This document shows positions 42,543 to 52,856 of a DNA stretch of 64,000 nt, in pieces. The notes under the pieces were generated by a model. The model had not been told where the DNA came from. It did no database searches and saw only the letters and a list, made by a program, of their open reading frames with translations. This DNA is from Candidatus Methanomethylophilaceae archaeon. Its GTDB lineage: Archaea > Thermoplasmatota > Thermoplasmata > Methanomassiliicoccales > Methanomethylophilaceae. The position numbers and the translations under genes are program-made. The first letter of the stretch is position 1. Each line of letters begins with the position of its first letter. Where the stretch lies: contig CALULN010000013.1 of NCBI GenBank assembly GCA_944321505.1, positions 44,247 through 108,246 on the forward strand, written 5' to 3'.

Positions 42543-43358
42543 CTGACCGCATCGGGTTACATCAGGATTTTCAGACCGGGCGACGTGGCCGTCGGCATAC
42601 TGGCGATCGTCCTGTCCGCCGTGGCGGCGGCAGGGACGGGGGTCGCCGACAGGATGCAGGAGGTCGTGATAACCGCCGTGGCCGTGGTGCTGTACGTCTG
42701 CGGGGGCAACGCCTTCAACGACAGCCTGGACGGGGACGTCGACAGCACCGCCCATCCGGACCGCCCCATACCCGTGGGGGCCATAGACCCGGGGATGGCA
42801 AAGCTCGTGGGCATCGGCCTGATGCTGGTCTCGGCCGCCGTATCGATACTGCTCCTGGGAGGCGCCAGCGCGGCCATCGTCGCCGCCGCCTGCATCCTGC
42901 TGGTACTCTACGAGCTCCTCCTCAAGAGGCTGGGCCCCATCGGGAACGTCACCATCGCCATAATCACCGGCATGTCCGTCCTCCTGGGAGGATTCAGCGG
43001 GGGAGACCCGGTGGCGGTGATCTGGCTCACGGCCATGGTGTTCACGGTCACCCTCGGAAGGGAGATCTACAAGGACATGGCCGACATCGAGGGGGACAGG
43101 ATCGCCAGGGTCACGCTGCCCATGAAGGTTGGCCCCGAGGCCGCAGGACTGATGGCGGCGCTGTTCTACATCGTCGCATGCGCGATATGCCTCATGCGCT
43201 CGTTCAGCGACCCGGTGTACTACGCAGGGATCTTACCTGCGGCGGTCGCGGTCTACGGCATAGCGCACGGATGGTCGGATCCGGACAGAGCGGACACCTG
43301 CGGGAAGGTCTGCCTGCTGCTTCTCATGCTCATAACGGCGGCAGCGGCCCTCTACTGA
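42543..43358 (+). CDS. UbiA-family prenyltransferase, probably digeranylgeranylglyceryl phosphate synthase
   Basis: Integral membrane prenyltransferase that adds the second geranylgeranyl chain in archaeal lipid synthesis. Both metal-binding motifs are present: NAFNDSLDGDVD and DMADIEGDR. Helices such as VVITAVAVVLYVCGGNAF fit the fold. No ATG precedes the conserved start. The family N-terminus (YIRIFRPGDVAVGILAI) is reached only by CTG 42543, with GGGGG at ideal distance (42532-42536), or lost with GTG 42585. I annotate the CTG, with reservation. Its 3' end overlaps the convergent geranylgeranyl reductase by 7 bp. Confidence 0.8.
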   Translation: MTASGYIRIFRPGDVAVGILAIVLSAVAAAGTGVADRMQEVVITAVAVVLYVCGGNAFNDSLDGDVDSTAHPDRPIPVGAIDPGMAKLVGIGLMLVSAAVSILLLGGASAAIVAAACILLVLYELLLKRLGPIGNVTIAIITGMSVLLGGFSGGDPVAVIWLTAMVFTVTLGREIYKDMADIEGDRIARVTLPMKVGPEAAGLMAALFYIVACAICLMRSFSDPVYYAGILPAAVAVYGIAHGWSDPDRADTCGKVCLLLLMLITAAAALY

Positions 43359-44500
43359 GTCCTTGCCACCTTGATGAGCTCCTCCGGACGGACCTTCTTC
43401 AGACCGAAGCTGGCGGCCTTGGCGATGAAGCGGTCTATCTCCGCATCGTCCATGCGGACGTAGCGCTCCTTCGCCTTCCAATTGGTGTCCAGCTCCTCCT
43501 GGATGCGCTCCTTCCACAGGCGCTCGTACTCGGCCATGGACTCGGCTGTGTACCCTCCGGCTTTCCCGCTGCCTGCGATGACGCGGCCGGCGTGCATGCC
43601 GGTCATGAGGGCGTGGTAGATCCCGCCTCCGGTGAGGGGGTTGATGATGCGGGCCGCATCACCGACTAAGACGAGGCCGTCGTAGACCGTGGGACCGAAA
43701 CCGGGGCAGGTGGACACCGCCCCTCCGGAGATCTCCAGGATGCTGCCCTTGGACAGCCTCGGCTCGGATGCGACGAAGCGGTCGAGATAGTATCTGGCGC
43801 ACCTCTCCTTGGATGACAGGCTGGCCTGTATCCCCAGCCCCACGTTGGCGATGCCGGGGCCCTTGGGGAATATCCATGCGTACCCTCCGGGGGTGCCGGA
43901 GCCCAACAGGAACTCGCAGTACCCCGGCTCTATGTCCACTCCGGACATCAGGTACTGGCAGCAGATGTCGATGTCCTCGGCCCTCAGCGATGTGTCGACG
44001 CCTGCCCATCTGGCGACCTGGCTCTCGAAGCCGTCGGCGGCCACCAGGCAGCCCAGGCCGATCTCCTCCTCGCCGTCGATGCCCCTGACCGCCACCGAAA
44101 CGGGGCGGCCGTCCTCGGCGGACACGGCACGGCAGGCGGCCCTGGTCCTCACCTCCGCACCGGCCTCCGCGGCCAGCTTGGCGATGTGCTTGTCGAAGAG
44201 ATGGCGGTCCAGAACATACCCTACCTCGCCGTCCTCGCTGCTCTCGTCCACCTTCAGGACCGCTCCTCCCGGGGACCTCATGGTGGTGCCGATGATCTCC
44301 GACGAGATCCATTTGCGGTCAGGCTCGATGCCGACCTCCCTGAGCCTCCTGAGGGACACGCCCTCGGCGCATCTCTTGGGGGCGCCGATCTCCGCCCGCT
44401 TCTCCAGCAGGAGGACGCTCAGTCCTCCTCTGGCCGCATGGAGCGCGGCCATGCTGCCGGCGGGCCCGGCGCCGGCCACCACCACATCGTACTCCTTCAT
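43352..44500 (-). CDS. Geranylgeranyl reductase family flavoprotein (digeranylgeranylglycerophospholipid reductase-like)
   Basis: FAD enzyme that saturates the isoprenoid chains of archaeal lipids. FAD contacts are VVVAGAGPAGSMAALHAARGGLSVLLLEKRAEIGAP at the start and LVGDAARIINPLTGGGIYHALMTG near residue 270. KRCAEGVS is the conserved cysteine region after the first beta-alpha-beta fold. The length is 382 residues. It overlaps hemD by 4 bp, so it is co-transcribed with tetrapyrrole genes, and it is convergent with the UbiA gene. Confidence 0.9.
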   Translation of the reverse strand: MKEYDVVVAGAGPAGSMAALHAARGGLSVLLLEKRAEIGAPKRCAEGVSLRRLREVGIEPDRKWISSEIIGTTMRSPGGAVLKVDESSEDGEVGYVLDRHLFDKHIAKLAAEAGAEVRTRAACRAVSAEDGRPVSVAVRGIDGEEEIGLGCLVAADGFESQVARWAGVDTSLRAEDIDICCQYLMSGVDIEPGYCEFLLGSGTPGGYAWIFPKGPGIANVGLGIQASLSSKERCARYYLDRFVASEPRLSKGSILEISGGAVSTCPGFGPTVYDGLVLVGDAARIINPLTGGGIYHALMTGMHAGRVIAGSGKAGGYTAESMAEYERLWKERIQEELDTNWKAKERYVRMDDAEIDRFIAKAASFGLKKVRPEELIKVARTQ

Positions 44501-45264
44501 TCGAACTCCGCCTTTATGGCTTCCAGCATGTCGCGGAAGGTGGTCCTCTCCGGGACGATGTCGGGCTTCCTGCCCAGCGACTCCAGCTTCATGGCTGTCG
44601 GCCTGCCTATGGCGGCCACCTTCACGTTGTCCCTCATATATCTGTCCGCGTCCTCCTGTTCGAAGAAATCGCGGATGTCGTCGAAGAAGGACTGCGCCGA
44701 CATCGGGGACGTGAAGGCCATGCAGTCCATGTGCCCCCTCTTGATGGAGAGCATCATGTGCAGCAGCCCGTTGCCCATGCCCGCCTTCTTCAGGCGGTAG
44801 GCGGCCACGTCTATGACCTCCGCCCCGGCGTCCCTAAGGCCGTCGGAGAGGACGTCCGATCCGCTGTCCGAACGGACCACCATCACCTTCCTCCCTCTGA
44901 CGCCGTCCCTGAGCATCTCGACCAGGCCGTAGGAGGAGTAGTCCTCCGGCTCCTTCGAAGCCTTGATCCCCGCCCCCTCCAGCACCTTGGTGGTGTTGGG
45001 GCCGATGGATACCACTTCGCACCCGGAGAGCATTTCCGGTAGCCTGTCGCCGAACCTCTTGGAGCACTCCTCGACGGCAGTGCCGGATCCGAAGACCACG
45101 GTGAGGCCGTCCTCTATGGAGCCCTCCAGCTTCTCGAACTCCGCGTCCTCCCCCGGGAGGATCTCCAGGGACGGGGCGGCCATGACGTCGAAGCCCATGT
45201 CCCTGGCCTCCTTGACCGCGTCGTCCAGCCTGTTGACCGGGCGTGTGAAGCCTATGACCGTCAT
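44497..45264 (-). CDS. hemD: Uroporphyrinogen-III synthase
   Basis: Closes hydroxymethylbilane to uroporphyrinogen III with inversion of ring D. HemD is poorly conserved; here GFTRPVNRLDDAVKEARDMGF starts the protein, TVVFGSGTAVEEC and SIGPNTTKVLEGAGIKA mark domain 1, and MAFTSPMSAQSFFDDI with AAIGRPTAMKLESLG mark domain 2. Its place after cobA in the hem operon supports the call. The start at ATG 45264 overlaps the cobA stop. Confidence 0.88.
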   Translation of the reverse strand: MTVIGFTRPVNRLDDAVKEARDMGFDVMAAPSLEILPGEDAEFEKLEGSIEDGLTVVFGSGTAVEECSKRFGDRLPEMLSGCEVVSIGPNTTKVLEGAGIKASKEPEDYSSYGLVEMLRDGVRGRKVMVVRSDSGSDVLSDGLRDAGAEVIDVAAYRLKKAGMGNGLLHMMLSIKRGHMDCMAFTSPMSAQSFFDDIRDFFEQEDADRYMRDNVKVAAIGRPTAMKLESLGRKPDIVPERTTFRDMLEAIKAEFE

Positions 45265-46004
45265 GCCATGTCCCCCAGTACGTTGCGGATCTCCGCCACT
45301 GTGCCTATGACCATTATGCCCGGAGCCTCCAGCCCCTTCTCCGCGATGGTCTCCGCGAGGCGGGAGACGGTGGTGAGCTCCACCCTCTGCTCGGGGGTGG
45401 AGCCTTTGGATATCACCGCGGCGGGCATGTCGGGGGACATGCCTCCGTCGATGAGTCCCGCGGATATCCTGGCGGCGTTGCCCAGGCCCATGAGCACCAC
45501 TATCGTCCCGTGGCCGTTGACCAGGGACCTCCAATCGACCCTGTCCTCGGCCCTGTCCTCCTTCTCGTGTCCGGTGACGAAGGTCACCAGGGAGGTGTGG
45601 TCCCTGTGGGTCACGGGTATCCCGGCAAGCTCGGGAACGGATATGGACGACGAGACGCCGGGCACCACATGCACCTCCGCGCCTGCCTTCCGCAGCTCCT
45701 CCGCCTCCTCGGCGCCCCTCCCGAACAGGAACGGGTCGCCTCCCTTGAGGCGGACCACCGTCCTCCCCTCGGAAGCGTACCTCACCAGCAGCTCGTTGGT
45801 CTGCCACTGCCTCAGGTGGTGGTCCCCGCCACGCTTGCCGGCGTCGATGAGCTCCACGTCCGGCCTGCACTCCTTCAGCAGGTCCGGGTTCGACAGCGCG
45901 TCGTACATGACCACGTCCGCGGACCTCAGCAGCTCCATGCCCCTGATCGTCATCAGCCCGGGGTCCCCCGGGCCGGCTCCCACGAGATAGACCTTCCCGC
46001 TCAT
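45261..46004 (-). CDS. cobA: Uroporphyrinogen-III C-methyltransferase (SUMT)
   Basis: Makes precorrin-2 by methylating C2 and C7 of uroporphyrinogen III, the branch-point step toward siroheme, F430 and cobalamin. The markers are VYLVGAGPGDPGLMTIRGMELLRSADVVMYDALSN, GKRGGDHHLRQWQTNELLVRYA, VVRLKGGDPFLFGRGAEEAEEL and VPGVSSSISVPELAGIPVTHRD. It is a single-domain SUMT of 247 residues with no CysG fusion. It overlaps hemC and hemD. Confidence 0.95.
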   Translation of the reverse strand: MSGKVYLVGAGPGDPGLMTIRGMELLRSADVVMYDALSNPDLLKECRPDVELIDAGKRGGDHHLRQWQTNELLVRYASEGRTVVRLKGGDPFLFGRGAEEAEELRKAGAEVHVVPGVSSSISVPELAGIPVTHRDHTSLVTFVTGHEKEDRAEDRVDWRSLVNGHGTIVVLMGLGNAARISAGLIDGGMSPDMPAAVISKGSTPEQRVELTTVSRLAETIAEKGLEAPGIMVIGTVAEIRNVLGDMA

Positions 46005-46872
46005 AGCGAATCCCTCACTCCTATCAGATACTCCGCGATCGGGACCAGGTCCCCGTCGGCCGGTTCGGCCGGGACCCTCGCCCTCAGCCTCCTGGGCTCC
46101 GGCGTGTACCCGTAGGACACCGCCGTCACCGTCAGCATGCCGTCCTCCGGCACCGCGTGTATCCCCACAGGCGCCGAGCATCCGGCTTTCATTATCCTCA
46201 TTATCCTACGCTCCGCATCCACCGCCCTGCGGGTGCCGCGGTCGTCGATCCTCGACAGCATGCGGAGGGTCCCTTCATCATCCGCCCTGCACTCAACGGC
46301 TATGGCCCCCTGGGCGGGGGCCGGGACGAACCTCTCCGGATCCAGCACGTGCATGGGGCGCTCTATGCCCATGCGGTCCAGCCCCGCCTTCGCCAGCACG
46401 ATGGCGTCGTACTCCCCGGCGTCCAGCTTCGACAGGCGGGTGTGTATGTTGCCCCTGAGTGTCCTGATCTCCAGGTCGGGGCGGGCCTCCTTCAGCAGCC
46501 TCTCCCTGCGGACGGACGCCGTGCCGACGACGGCGCCCTCCGGCAGGCCCTCCAGCGGACACGGCAGTATGACGTCCTCAACAGCGTCGCGCTTCAGCAC
46601 CGCGCCGACGGTCAGGCCGTCGGCCACCGTGGTGGGGATGTCCTTCAGGGAGTTCACCGACACGTCGATCCTGCCAGCGAGCATGGCATCGTCCAGCTCC
46701 CTGACGAAGGCTCCGGTGGATGCCATCTGATTCAGCGGGGAGGCCAGGTCGATGTCCCCCAGGGATTTCATGCCCAGGACCTCGCACCCCTCGTCCGGAT
46801 TGAGCTCGGCCATGAGGCCGCAGAAGATCTCCGTCTGGCGCATTGCCAGCCTGCTCTCCCTGGTGCCTATCC

Positions 46873-46876
<4 letters not shown>
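46001..46876 (-). CDS. hemC: Hydroxymethylbilane synthase
   Basis: Polymerises four porphobilinogens. The start MRIGTRESRLAMRQTEIF, SLKDIPTTVADGLTVGAVLKRD, VGTASVRRERLLKEARPDLEIRTLRGNIHTRLSKLDAGEYDAIVLAKAGLDRM, and the dipyrromethane-attachment cysteine in KAGCSAPVGIHAV are all present. The length is 291. It overlaps hemL and cobA by 4 bp each. Confidence 0.96.
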
Positions 46877-48278
<1,402 letters not shown>

Positions 48279-49118
48279 TTACTCCCCGGACACCTGGTAC
48301 GCGGCCAGCGGCAGGTCGTACCTGTCCCTGGCCTCGCGGATGATGTCCAGGTACGGGCCCGCGGGCTTCACCATTATCATGTCCGCGCCCTCGGCGATGT
48401 CGAACTCTATCTCCCGCATGGCCTCCCTGCGGTTGGCCGCCGGCATCTGGTACCCGGCCCTGTCGCCTTTGCCTGGGGCGGAGCAGGCCACGTCCCTGAA
48501 GGGGCCGTAGTACGCGCTGTGGAACTTGGCGCTGTAGGCCATGATGGGCACATCCTTGTGCCCCGCGTCGTCCAGCGCCTGCCTTATGGCGGCGATCTGC
48601 CCGTCCATCATGCCGCTGGGGGCGATGATGTCCGCTCCTGCGTCCGCCTGGGACACCGCAGTGCGACCGTACAGCTCGATGGTCTCGTCGTTCTTCACCG
48701 AACCGTCGGGACCCAGCGCGCCGCAGTGGCCGTGGTCGGTGTACTCGCAGAGGCAGAGGTCGGCGATGACGATCATGTCGGAGCTCTCCTTCAAGCCGCG
48801 TATCGCCTTCTGGACCACCCCGTCCCTCTCCCAGGCTCCTGAGCCCAGAGGGTCCTTGTGGGACGGCACTCCGAACAGGAGGACGGAATTCACTCCCGCA
48901 CCCTGTATGTCGCTGGCTATGTCCTCGTACCCCGACAGCGGGTAGGTGGGCACCCCGGGCATGGAGCCCGTTGTCTTCACCCTGTCTATGTTGGCGTCGA
49001 AGAACAGCGGCAGGATCAGCTGGTCCGGGTGCAGCCTGGTCTCCGAAACCAGGTTCCTCATCCTCTCGCTCTGCCTCAGCCTCCTGAGGCGCACATCTGG
49101 AAACATCATATCACTCAT
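48279..49118 (-). CDS. hemB: Delta-aminolevulinic acid dehydratase, truncated by an in-frame TAA
   Basis: Porphobilinogen synthase. RLRRLRQSERMRNLVSETRLHPDQLILPLFF, the metal-site stretch IADLCLCEYTDHGHCG, the Schiff-base lysine regions YSAKFHSAYYGPFRD and MIMVKPAGPYLD, and DLPLAAYQVSGE are normal. The frame then ends at TAA (48281-48279), where homologues have Tyr (SGEYAM). In the same frame the expected C-terminus continues to a stop overlapping hemL. The open part has 279 residues against about 326 for the full enzyme. A single C-to-A change (TAC to TAA) explains it. Unless the stop is read through or is an error, the enzyme should be defective. Confidence 0.85.
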   Translation of the reverse strand: MSDMMFPDVRLRRLRQSERMRNLVSETRLHPDQLILPLFFDANIDRVKTTGSMPGVPTYPLSGYEDIASDIQGAGVNSVLLFGVPSHKDPLGSGAWERDGVVQKAIRGLKESSDMIVIADLCLCEYTDHGHCGALGPDGSVKNDETIELYGRTAVSQADAGADIIAPSGMMDGQIAAIRQALDDAGHKDVPIMAYSAKFHSAYYGPFRDVACSAPGKGDRAGYQMPAANRREAMREIEFDIAEGADMIMVKPAGPYLDIIREARDRYDLPLAAYQVSGE

Positions 49119-50349
49119 CTCCGAGTCCGAAGAGCTCGACCGCCGCGCTGCAGGTGTCCGTGCGCCCGTTGCGGGAGGCCTCCCTCAGGTTGTTGTAGAC
49201 GTCGGCGGTGATCCTGCTGACCATCGCCCTAGAGAAATCGTTGAGCAGCTCGTCGATATCGATGCTGCCCGCCCTCGCCATGGCGGTCTGGAGCTCACGG
49301 TCGCGGATGGCCGCGAGCTTCACTCCGATCCTGCGGATGACGTCGTTGGCCATCTGCTCCTTGGCCTCCGTGTCCATCCTCTGCAGCTCCTGGGTTATTA
49401 TCCTCTCCGCGGAGACTATCTCGTTCCTGCGGCGGTTGGCGTTCTCCGCCGCGATCTCCATCAGGGAGTCCATGGTCTCCAGGTCCACCCCTGGGACCTC
49501 CGAGACGTCCTCGTCCACGTTCCTGGGGACGGAGACGTCGATGATCAGCATCCTCCTGTCCGGTCTGGCACTCATGGCCGCCTCGACGCCGGACCTGTGC
49601 ACCACCGTGTGTGGAGCGGATGTGGCCACCAGGACAAGATCGCTGTCCGCCATCGCCTCCTCCATCCTCTGCATGCTCACGGCGGTGCCTCCCAGCTCGG
49701 AGGCCAGCTCCAGCGCCCTGGCGTATGTGCGGTTGGACACGAACACCGCTCCGATGTTCTTGCCGATGAGGTTCTTGGCGATGACCGAAGCCATATCGCC
49801 TGCGCCCAGGATGGTGATGCTCTTCCCTCCCAGGTCGCCGATCCTCTTCTCCGCCAGTTCCACGGAGGCGGAGCCCACCGACACCGCCCCCTTGTTCAGA
49901 GCGGTCTCCGAGCGGACCCTCTTGCCCACGATCATGGCCTTGTCGAACAGCCTGGTGAGCATGGCGCCCACATGGCCCTCCTCCCTGGCCCTCATGTAGC
50001 ACTCCCTCACCTGGTGCTGTATCTGGTCCTCGCCGACGATGAGGGAGTCCAGTCCGCAGACCACGGCGAACAGGTGCCTTATGCTGTCCCTGTCCTCCAA
50101 TACGTATGAGATGTTGGTCGACGGCACCGCCATGCGGATCAGCTTCTCCAGGTCCTCCCTGGTGGCCCTGTTGTCGCAGGTGGCGGTGTAGACCTCCAGG
50201 CGGTTGCAGGATCTGACTATTATGTACTCGCTCACTCCGCGCAGGTCGGCGACGGACTCGGCGAACAGGCCGTCCAGCTCCGCCACCACGCGGTTCAGTC
50301 CCTCCACCCCTCCGGCGGAGGTGTGGGTGACGTGCATGCTGACGATCAC
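49111..50349 (-). CDS. hemA: Glutamyl-tRNA reductase
   Basis: First committed step of tetrapyrrole synthesis by the C5 route; reduces Glu-tRNA to glutamate-1-semialdehyde with NADPH. The catalytic cysteine lies in VRSCNRLEVYT. GLDSLIVGEDQIQHQVRECY, the NADPH-binding ITILGAGDMASVIAKNLIG and FVSNRTYARALELASELGG are all present. The length is 412. It overlaps hemB by 8 bp and the precorrin-2 dehydrogenase by 4 bp. Confidence 0.96.
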   Translation of the reverse strand: MIVSMHVTHTSAGGVEGLNRVVAELDGLFAESVADLRGVSEYIIVRSCNRLEVYTATCDNRATREDLEKLIRMAVPSTNISYVLEDRDSIRHLFAVVCGLDSLIVGEDQIQHQVRECYMRAREEGHVGAMLTRLFDKAMIVGKRVRSETALNKGAVSVGSASVELAEKRIGDLGGKSITILGAGDMASVIAKNLIGKNIGAVFVSNRTYARALELASELGGTAVSMQRMEEAMADSDLVLVATSAPHTVVHRSGVEAAMSARPDRRMLIIDVSVPRNVDEDVSEVPGVDLETMDSLMEIAAENANRRRNEIVSAERIITQELQRMDTEAKEQMANDVIRRIGVKLAAIRDRELQTAMARAGSIDIDELLNDFSRAMVSRITADVYNNLREASRNGRTDTCSAAVELFGLGDE

Positions 50350-50972
50350 GGTATCATGCCCTCCGCTCTGATGCGCGCCCCTTCGGGATCGCCCGACCTA
50401 AGCATATGCCAGACATCCTCATCATCCAGCACGCGGGCCAGGTACTCCGCTCTGCCGGGCTGGGTGGGTATGCGGTCCCTTATGATGCCTCTGAGATGCA
50501 CCAGCAGATCCACCATTTCATCGTACGACGGGTCCAGGAAGGCGTCCAGCTGCCTGATCACATAGGGAGGGAACGCCGGGACCCTGCCCTCCGACGACAC
50601 CGTCACCGTGTACCCCGGGCGTCTGAGCACCGAGGGTATCAGGACATCCCCGCCTCCGTGGGCGGAGTTGGTCATCCTCCCCATCGACATGGAGATGTCC
50701 CGGATGGAATCGTTCAGCTCGTGGGAATCCGTCGCGGCGACGACGATGTCCGCGTCGATTATGTGACGGCGCACCGAATCCTCGTCCGCGGCGGCCACCA
50801 CGCACTCCTCCGCCAGCTCCCTCAGCTCGGGGAGTATGGACGGTGCCACCACCCTGATCCTGAATCCGTTGAAGTGGCGGCACTTGCGCAGCGCCACGGC
50901 GCCTCCGCCGAAGACGGCGACCCTGCGCCCCCCGGGGGCGAGGAAGACAGGCGACATACTTGTGGCGCTCAT
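50346..50972 (-). CDS. Precorrin-2 dehydrogenase / sirohydrochlorin synthase
   Basis: NAD-dependent enzyme that oxidises precorrin-2 to sirohydrochlorin. PVFLAPGGRRVAVFGGGAVALRKCRHF is the Rossmann start, and DADIVVAATDSHELNDSIRD and GGGDVLIPSVLRRPGYTVTVSSEGRVPAFP follow the SirC/MET8 pattern. Its 208-residue length lacks a separate chelatase or methylase domain. I chose ATG 50972, with GGGG upstream; ATG 50957 is possible. It is the first gene of the hemA operon. Confidence 0.9.
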   Translation of the reverse strand: MSATSMSPVFLAPGGRRVAVFGGGAVALRKCRHFNGFRIRVVAPSILPELRELAEECVVAAADEDSVRRHIIDADIVVAATDSHELNDSIRDISMSMGRMTNSAHGGGDVLIPSVLRRPGYTVTVSSEGRVPAFPPYVIRQLDAFLDPSYDEMVDLLVHLRGIIRDRIPTQPGRAEYLARVLDDEDVWHMLRSGDPEGARIRAEGMIP

Positions 50973-51087
50973 GGTAACACGCCCCAATCGGGCGGGGGAT
51001 TCATAACGATTTGGATTATGCGTCCACCTCGGAATCAGTAACACGCCGAACCGCCGCAGAAGGCCAGGGAGAATGGTTGTGAGAAGG

Positions 51088-51159
51088 TGCGAGTGCCGGG
51101 AATTGAACCCGGGTACCAAACTTGGCAAGCTTGGATGATAACCTCTACATCACACTCGC
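51088..51159 (-). tRNA. tRNA-Gly (GCC)
   Basis: 72-nt cloverleaf. The acceptor GCGAGTG pairs with CACTCGC, the anticodon stem CAAGC/GTTTG has loop TTGCCAA (anticodon GCC), the T loop is TTCAATT, the discriminator is A, and CCA is not encoded. Confidence 0.93.
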
Positions 51160-51184
51160 GTGGTTGCACTGGCATCGAGCCATG

Positions 51185-51194
51185 CGATTTAAAG
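51185..51194 (-). promoter_or_regulatory. TATA box of tRNA-Gly (GCC)
   Basis: CTTTAAATCG on the minus strand, 26-35 bp upstream of the tRNA 5' end. Confidence 0.6.
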
Positions 51195-51211
51195 CTTTTG
51201 TAAGAGGATGG

Positions 51212-51283
51212 TGCGAGTGCCGGGAATCGAACCCGGGGCTCAAGCTTGGGAAGCTTGGATGTTAACCCCTACATCACACTCGC
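51212..51283 (-). tRNA. tRNA-Gly (CCC)
   Basis: 72-nt cloverleaf almost identical to its neighbour. The acceptor is GCGAGTG/CACTCGC, the anticodon stem CAAGC/GCTTG has loop TTCCCAA (anticodon CCC), the T arm is CCGGG-TTCGATT-CCCGG, the discriminator is A, and CCA is not encoded. The pair arose by tandem duplication. Confidence 0.93.
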
Positions 51284-51307
51284 GGTGACCCCCTCGATGC
51301 CTTACAC

Positions 51308-51317
51308 GTATAAAAAG
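51308..51317 (-). promoter_or_regulatory. TATA box of tRNA-Gly (CCC)
   Basis: CTTTTTATAC on the minus strand, 25-34 bp upstream of the tRNA 5' end. Confidence 0.6.
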
Positions 51318-51354
51318 CACGATGCCCCCGAACCCGGTGGGCACTGTGCATCCC

Positions 51355-51362
51355 TTTATAAG
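51355..51362 (+). promoter_or_regulatory. TATA box of the DEAD-box helicase gene
   Basis: TTTATAAG, 29-36 bp before ATG 51391, predicts an almost leaderless mRNA. Confidence 0.65.
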
Positions 51363-51390
51363 ATAAGGATATACGAGTGTCGAAGAAAGG

Positions 51391-52854
51391 ATGTCTGGGT
51401 TCGAGTCTCAGGCAGGATTTGGTCACATGATCGAGAATTTCACTGACATCGGCGTCCCCGAGGACGTGGCGAGGGCGATGGCCGACATGGGGTGGGAGGA
51501 GCCCACCCCCATCCAGACCGCCACCATACGCCTCGGGATCGAGGGCCGCGACATGTTCGGACAGGCCCAGACCGGAACCGGAAAGACCGGCGCATTCGGC
51601 TCAATCATACTGGGGAGGATACAGCCCGGGCAGGACCTGCCCCGCTCCATCATCCTGCTGCCCACCAGGGAGCTGGCGCTGCAGGCCTACAGGGAGATGA
51701 CCAAGCTGGCCAAGTACACCGGCCACGTCTGCGTCCCCGTCTACGGAGGACAGGGCGGCAAGGCGGACATCGAGAAGCAGATCTCCACCATCTCCAAGGG
51801 CGCGGACATCATCGCCGGCACCCCCGGGAGGGTCAGGGACCTGGTCACCCGCGGCGCGCTGAACCTGACGCACATAGAGGTGTTCGTCCTCGACGAGGCG
51901 GACCGCATGCTGGACATGGGGTTCATCGAGGACATCGAGTTCCTGCTGAAGGCCATGTCCAGGGACAGGCAGACCCTGCTGTTCTCGGCCACCATGGCGG
52001 AGAACGTCAAGCGTCTGGCCTACGATTACATGAAGGAGCCCAAGGAGATCACCGTCTCCGAGGACGAGGTTGTACTGGACCTGACCAAGCAGTACTACAT
52101 CCCCGTGGGCAGGAGGAACAAGTCCTGGGCACTGTGCAGACTGCTGGATTCCGGCTCGGATGACAAGTACATCATCTTCTGCCAGACTATCAAGATGGTG
52201 GACATGTTGGAGGAGCGCATGGAGAAGCTGGGGTACAAGGTGGAGGCGATCCACGGCGACCTGCCCCAGACCAAGAGGGAGAGGGTCATCAACGACCTCC
52301 GCACCGACAAGATCGACGCTCTGATCGCCACCGACGTGGCCGCCAGGGGACTGGACATCGAGGACATCACCTACGTGATCAACTACGACATGCCGGAGAT
52401 GGTGGACACCTACATCCACAGGATCGGCAGGACCGGGAGGGCCGGCAAGGAAGGCACGGCGGTGTCCTTCGTGACGTCCTCCGAGGAGCACCTCATCACC
52501 GAGTTCCAGCGCAGGACGGACATGCTCATCGAGAAGATGGCTGTGCCGGAGCTGCCGGAGGGCATGAAGGACCGCGTGAAGAAGGTCATCGACTACGACC
52601 AGATCGCCGATCCCTTCGGCATGGTTTACTTCAAGGTGAACCTGGGCAAGGCGGACGGCTACGGGAAGGTCTCGCTGGCTGATTTCATAATCCGCAACGC
52701 CAGAATCCACGACACCTCCATCGGGAAGATCCAGCTCGGCGATGACGAGTCCCTGGTGCAGGTGCACAGGGACTTCGCCAACCGCATGACCATGGACCTG
52801 ACCAAGGCGAAGCACAAGGGCAAGCACGTCAGGGTGGAAGTCGTCCAGGAGTAG
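51391..52854 (+). CDS. DEAD-box ATP-dependent RNA helicase (CsdA/DbpA-like)
   Basis: A 487-residue helicase. The motifs in order are the Q motif WEEPTPIQ, motif I AQTGTGKT, PTRELA, GTPGR, DEAD, SAT, then IIFCQT, ATDVAARGLDI and HRIGRTGRAG. After ~380 residues, a small C-terminal domain (DPFGMVYFKVNLGKADGYGKVSLADFIIRNARI) resembles the DbpA/CsdA RNA-binding domain. It likely unwinds rRNA or structured mRNA. A strong TATA box lies ~30 bp upstream. It ends 2 bp before the deacylase gene. Confidence 0.92.
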   Translation: MSGFESQAGFGHMIENFTDIGVPEDVARAMADMGWEEPTPIQTATIRLGIEGRDMFGQAQTGTGKTGAFGSIILGRIQPGQDLPRSIILLPTRELALQAYREMTKLAKYTGHVCVPVYGGQGGKADIEKQISTISKGADIIAGTPGRVRDLVTRGALNLTHIEVFVLDEADRMLDMGFIEDIEFLLKAMSRDRQTLLFSATMAENVKRLAYDYMKEPKEITVSEDEVVLDLTKQYYIPVGRRNKSWALCRLLDSGSDDKYIIFCQTIKMVDMLEERMEKLGYKVEAIHGDLPQTKRERVINDLRTDKIDALIATDVAARGLDIEDITYVINYDMPEMVDTYIHRIGRTGRAGKEGTAVSFVTSSEEHLITEFQRRTDMLIEKMAVPELPEGMKDRVKKVIDYDQIADPFGMVYFKVNLGKADGYGKVSLADFIIRNARIHDTSIGKIQLGDDESLVQVHRDFANRMTMDLTKAKHKGKHVRVEVVQE

Positions 52855-52856
52855 AC

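Noticed and set aside
48279..48281. Pyrrolysine or selenocysteine decoding of the hemB stop
   Set aside because: Pyrrolysine uses TAG and selenocysteine TGA; this codon is TAA, and the expected residue is tyrosine.
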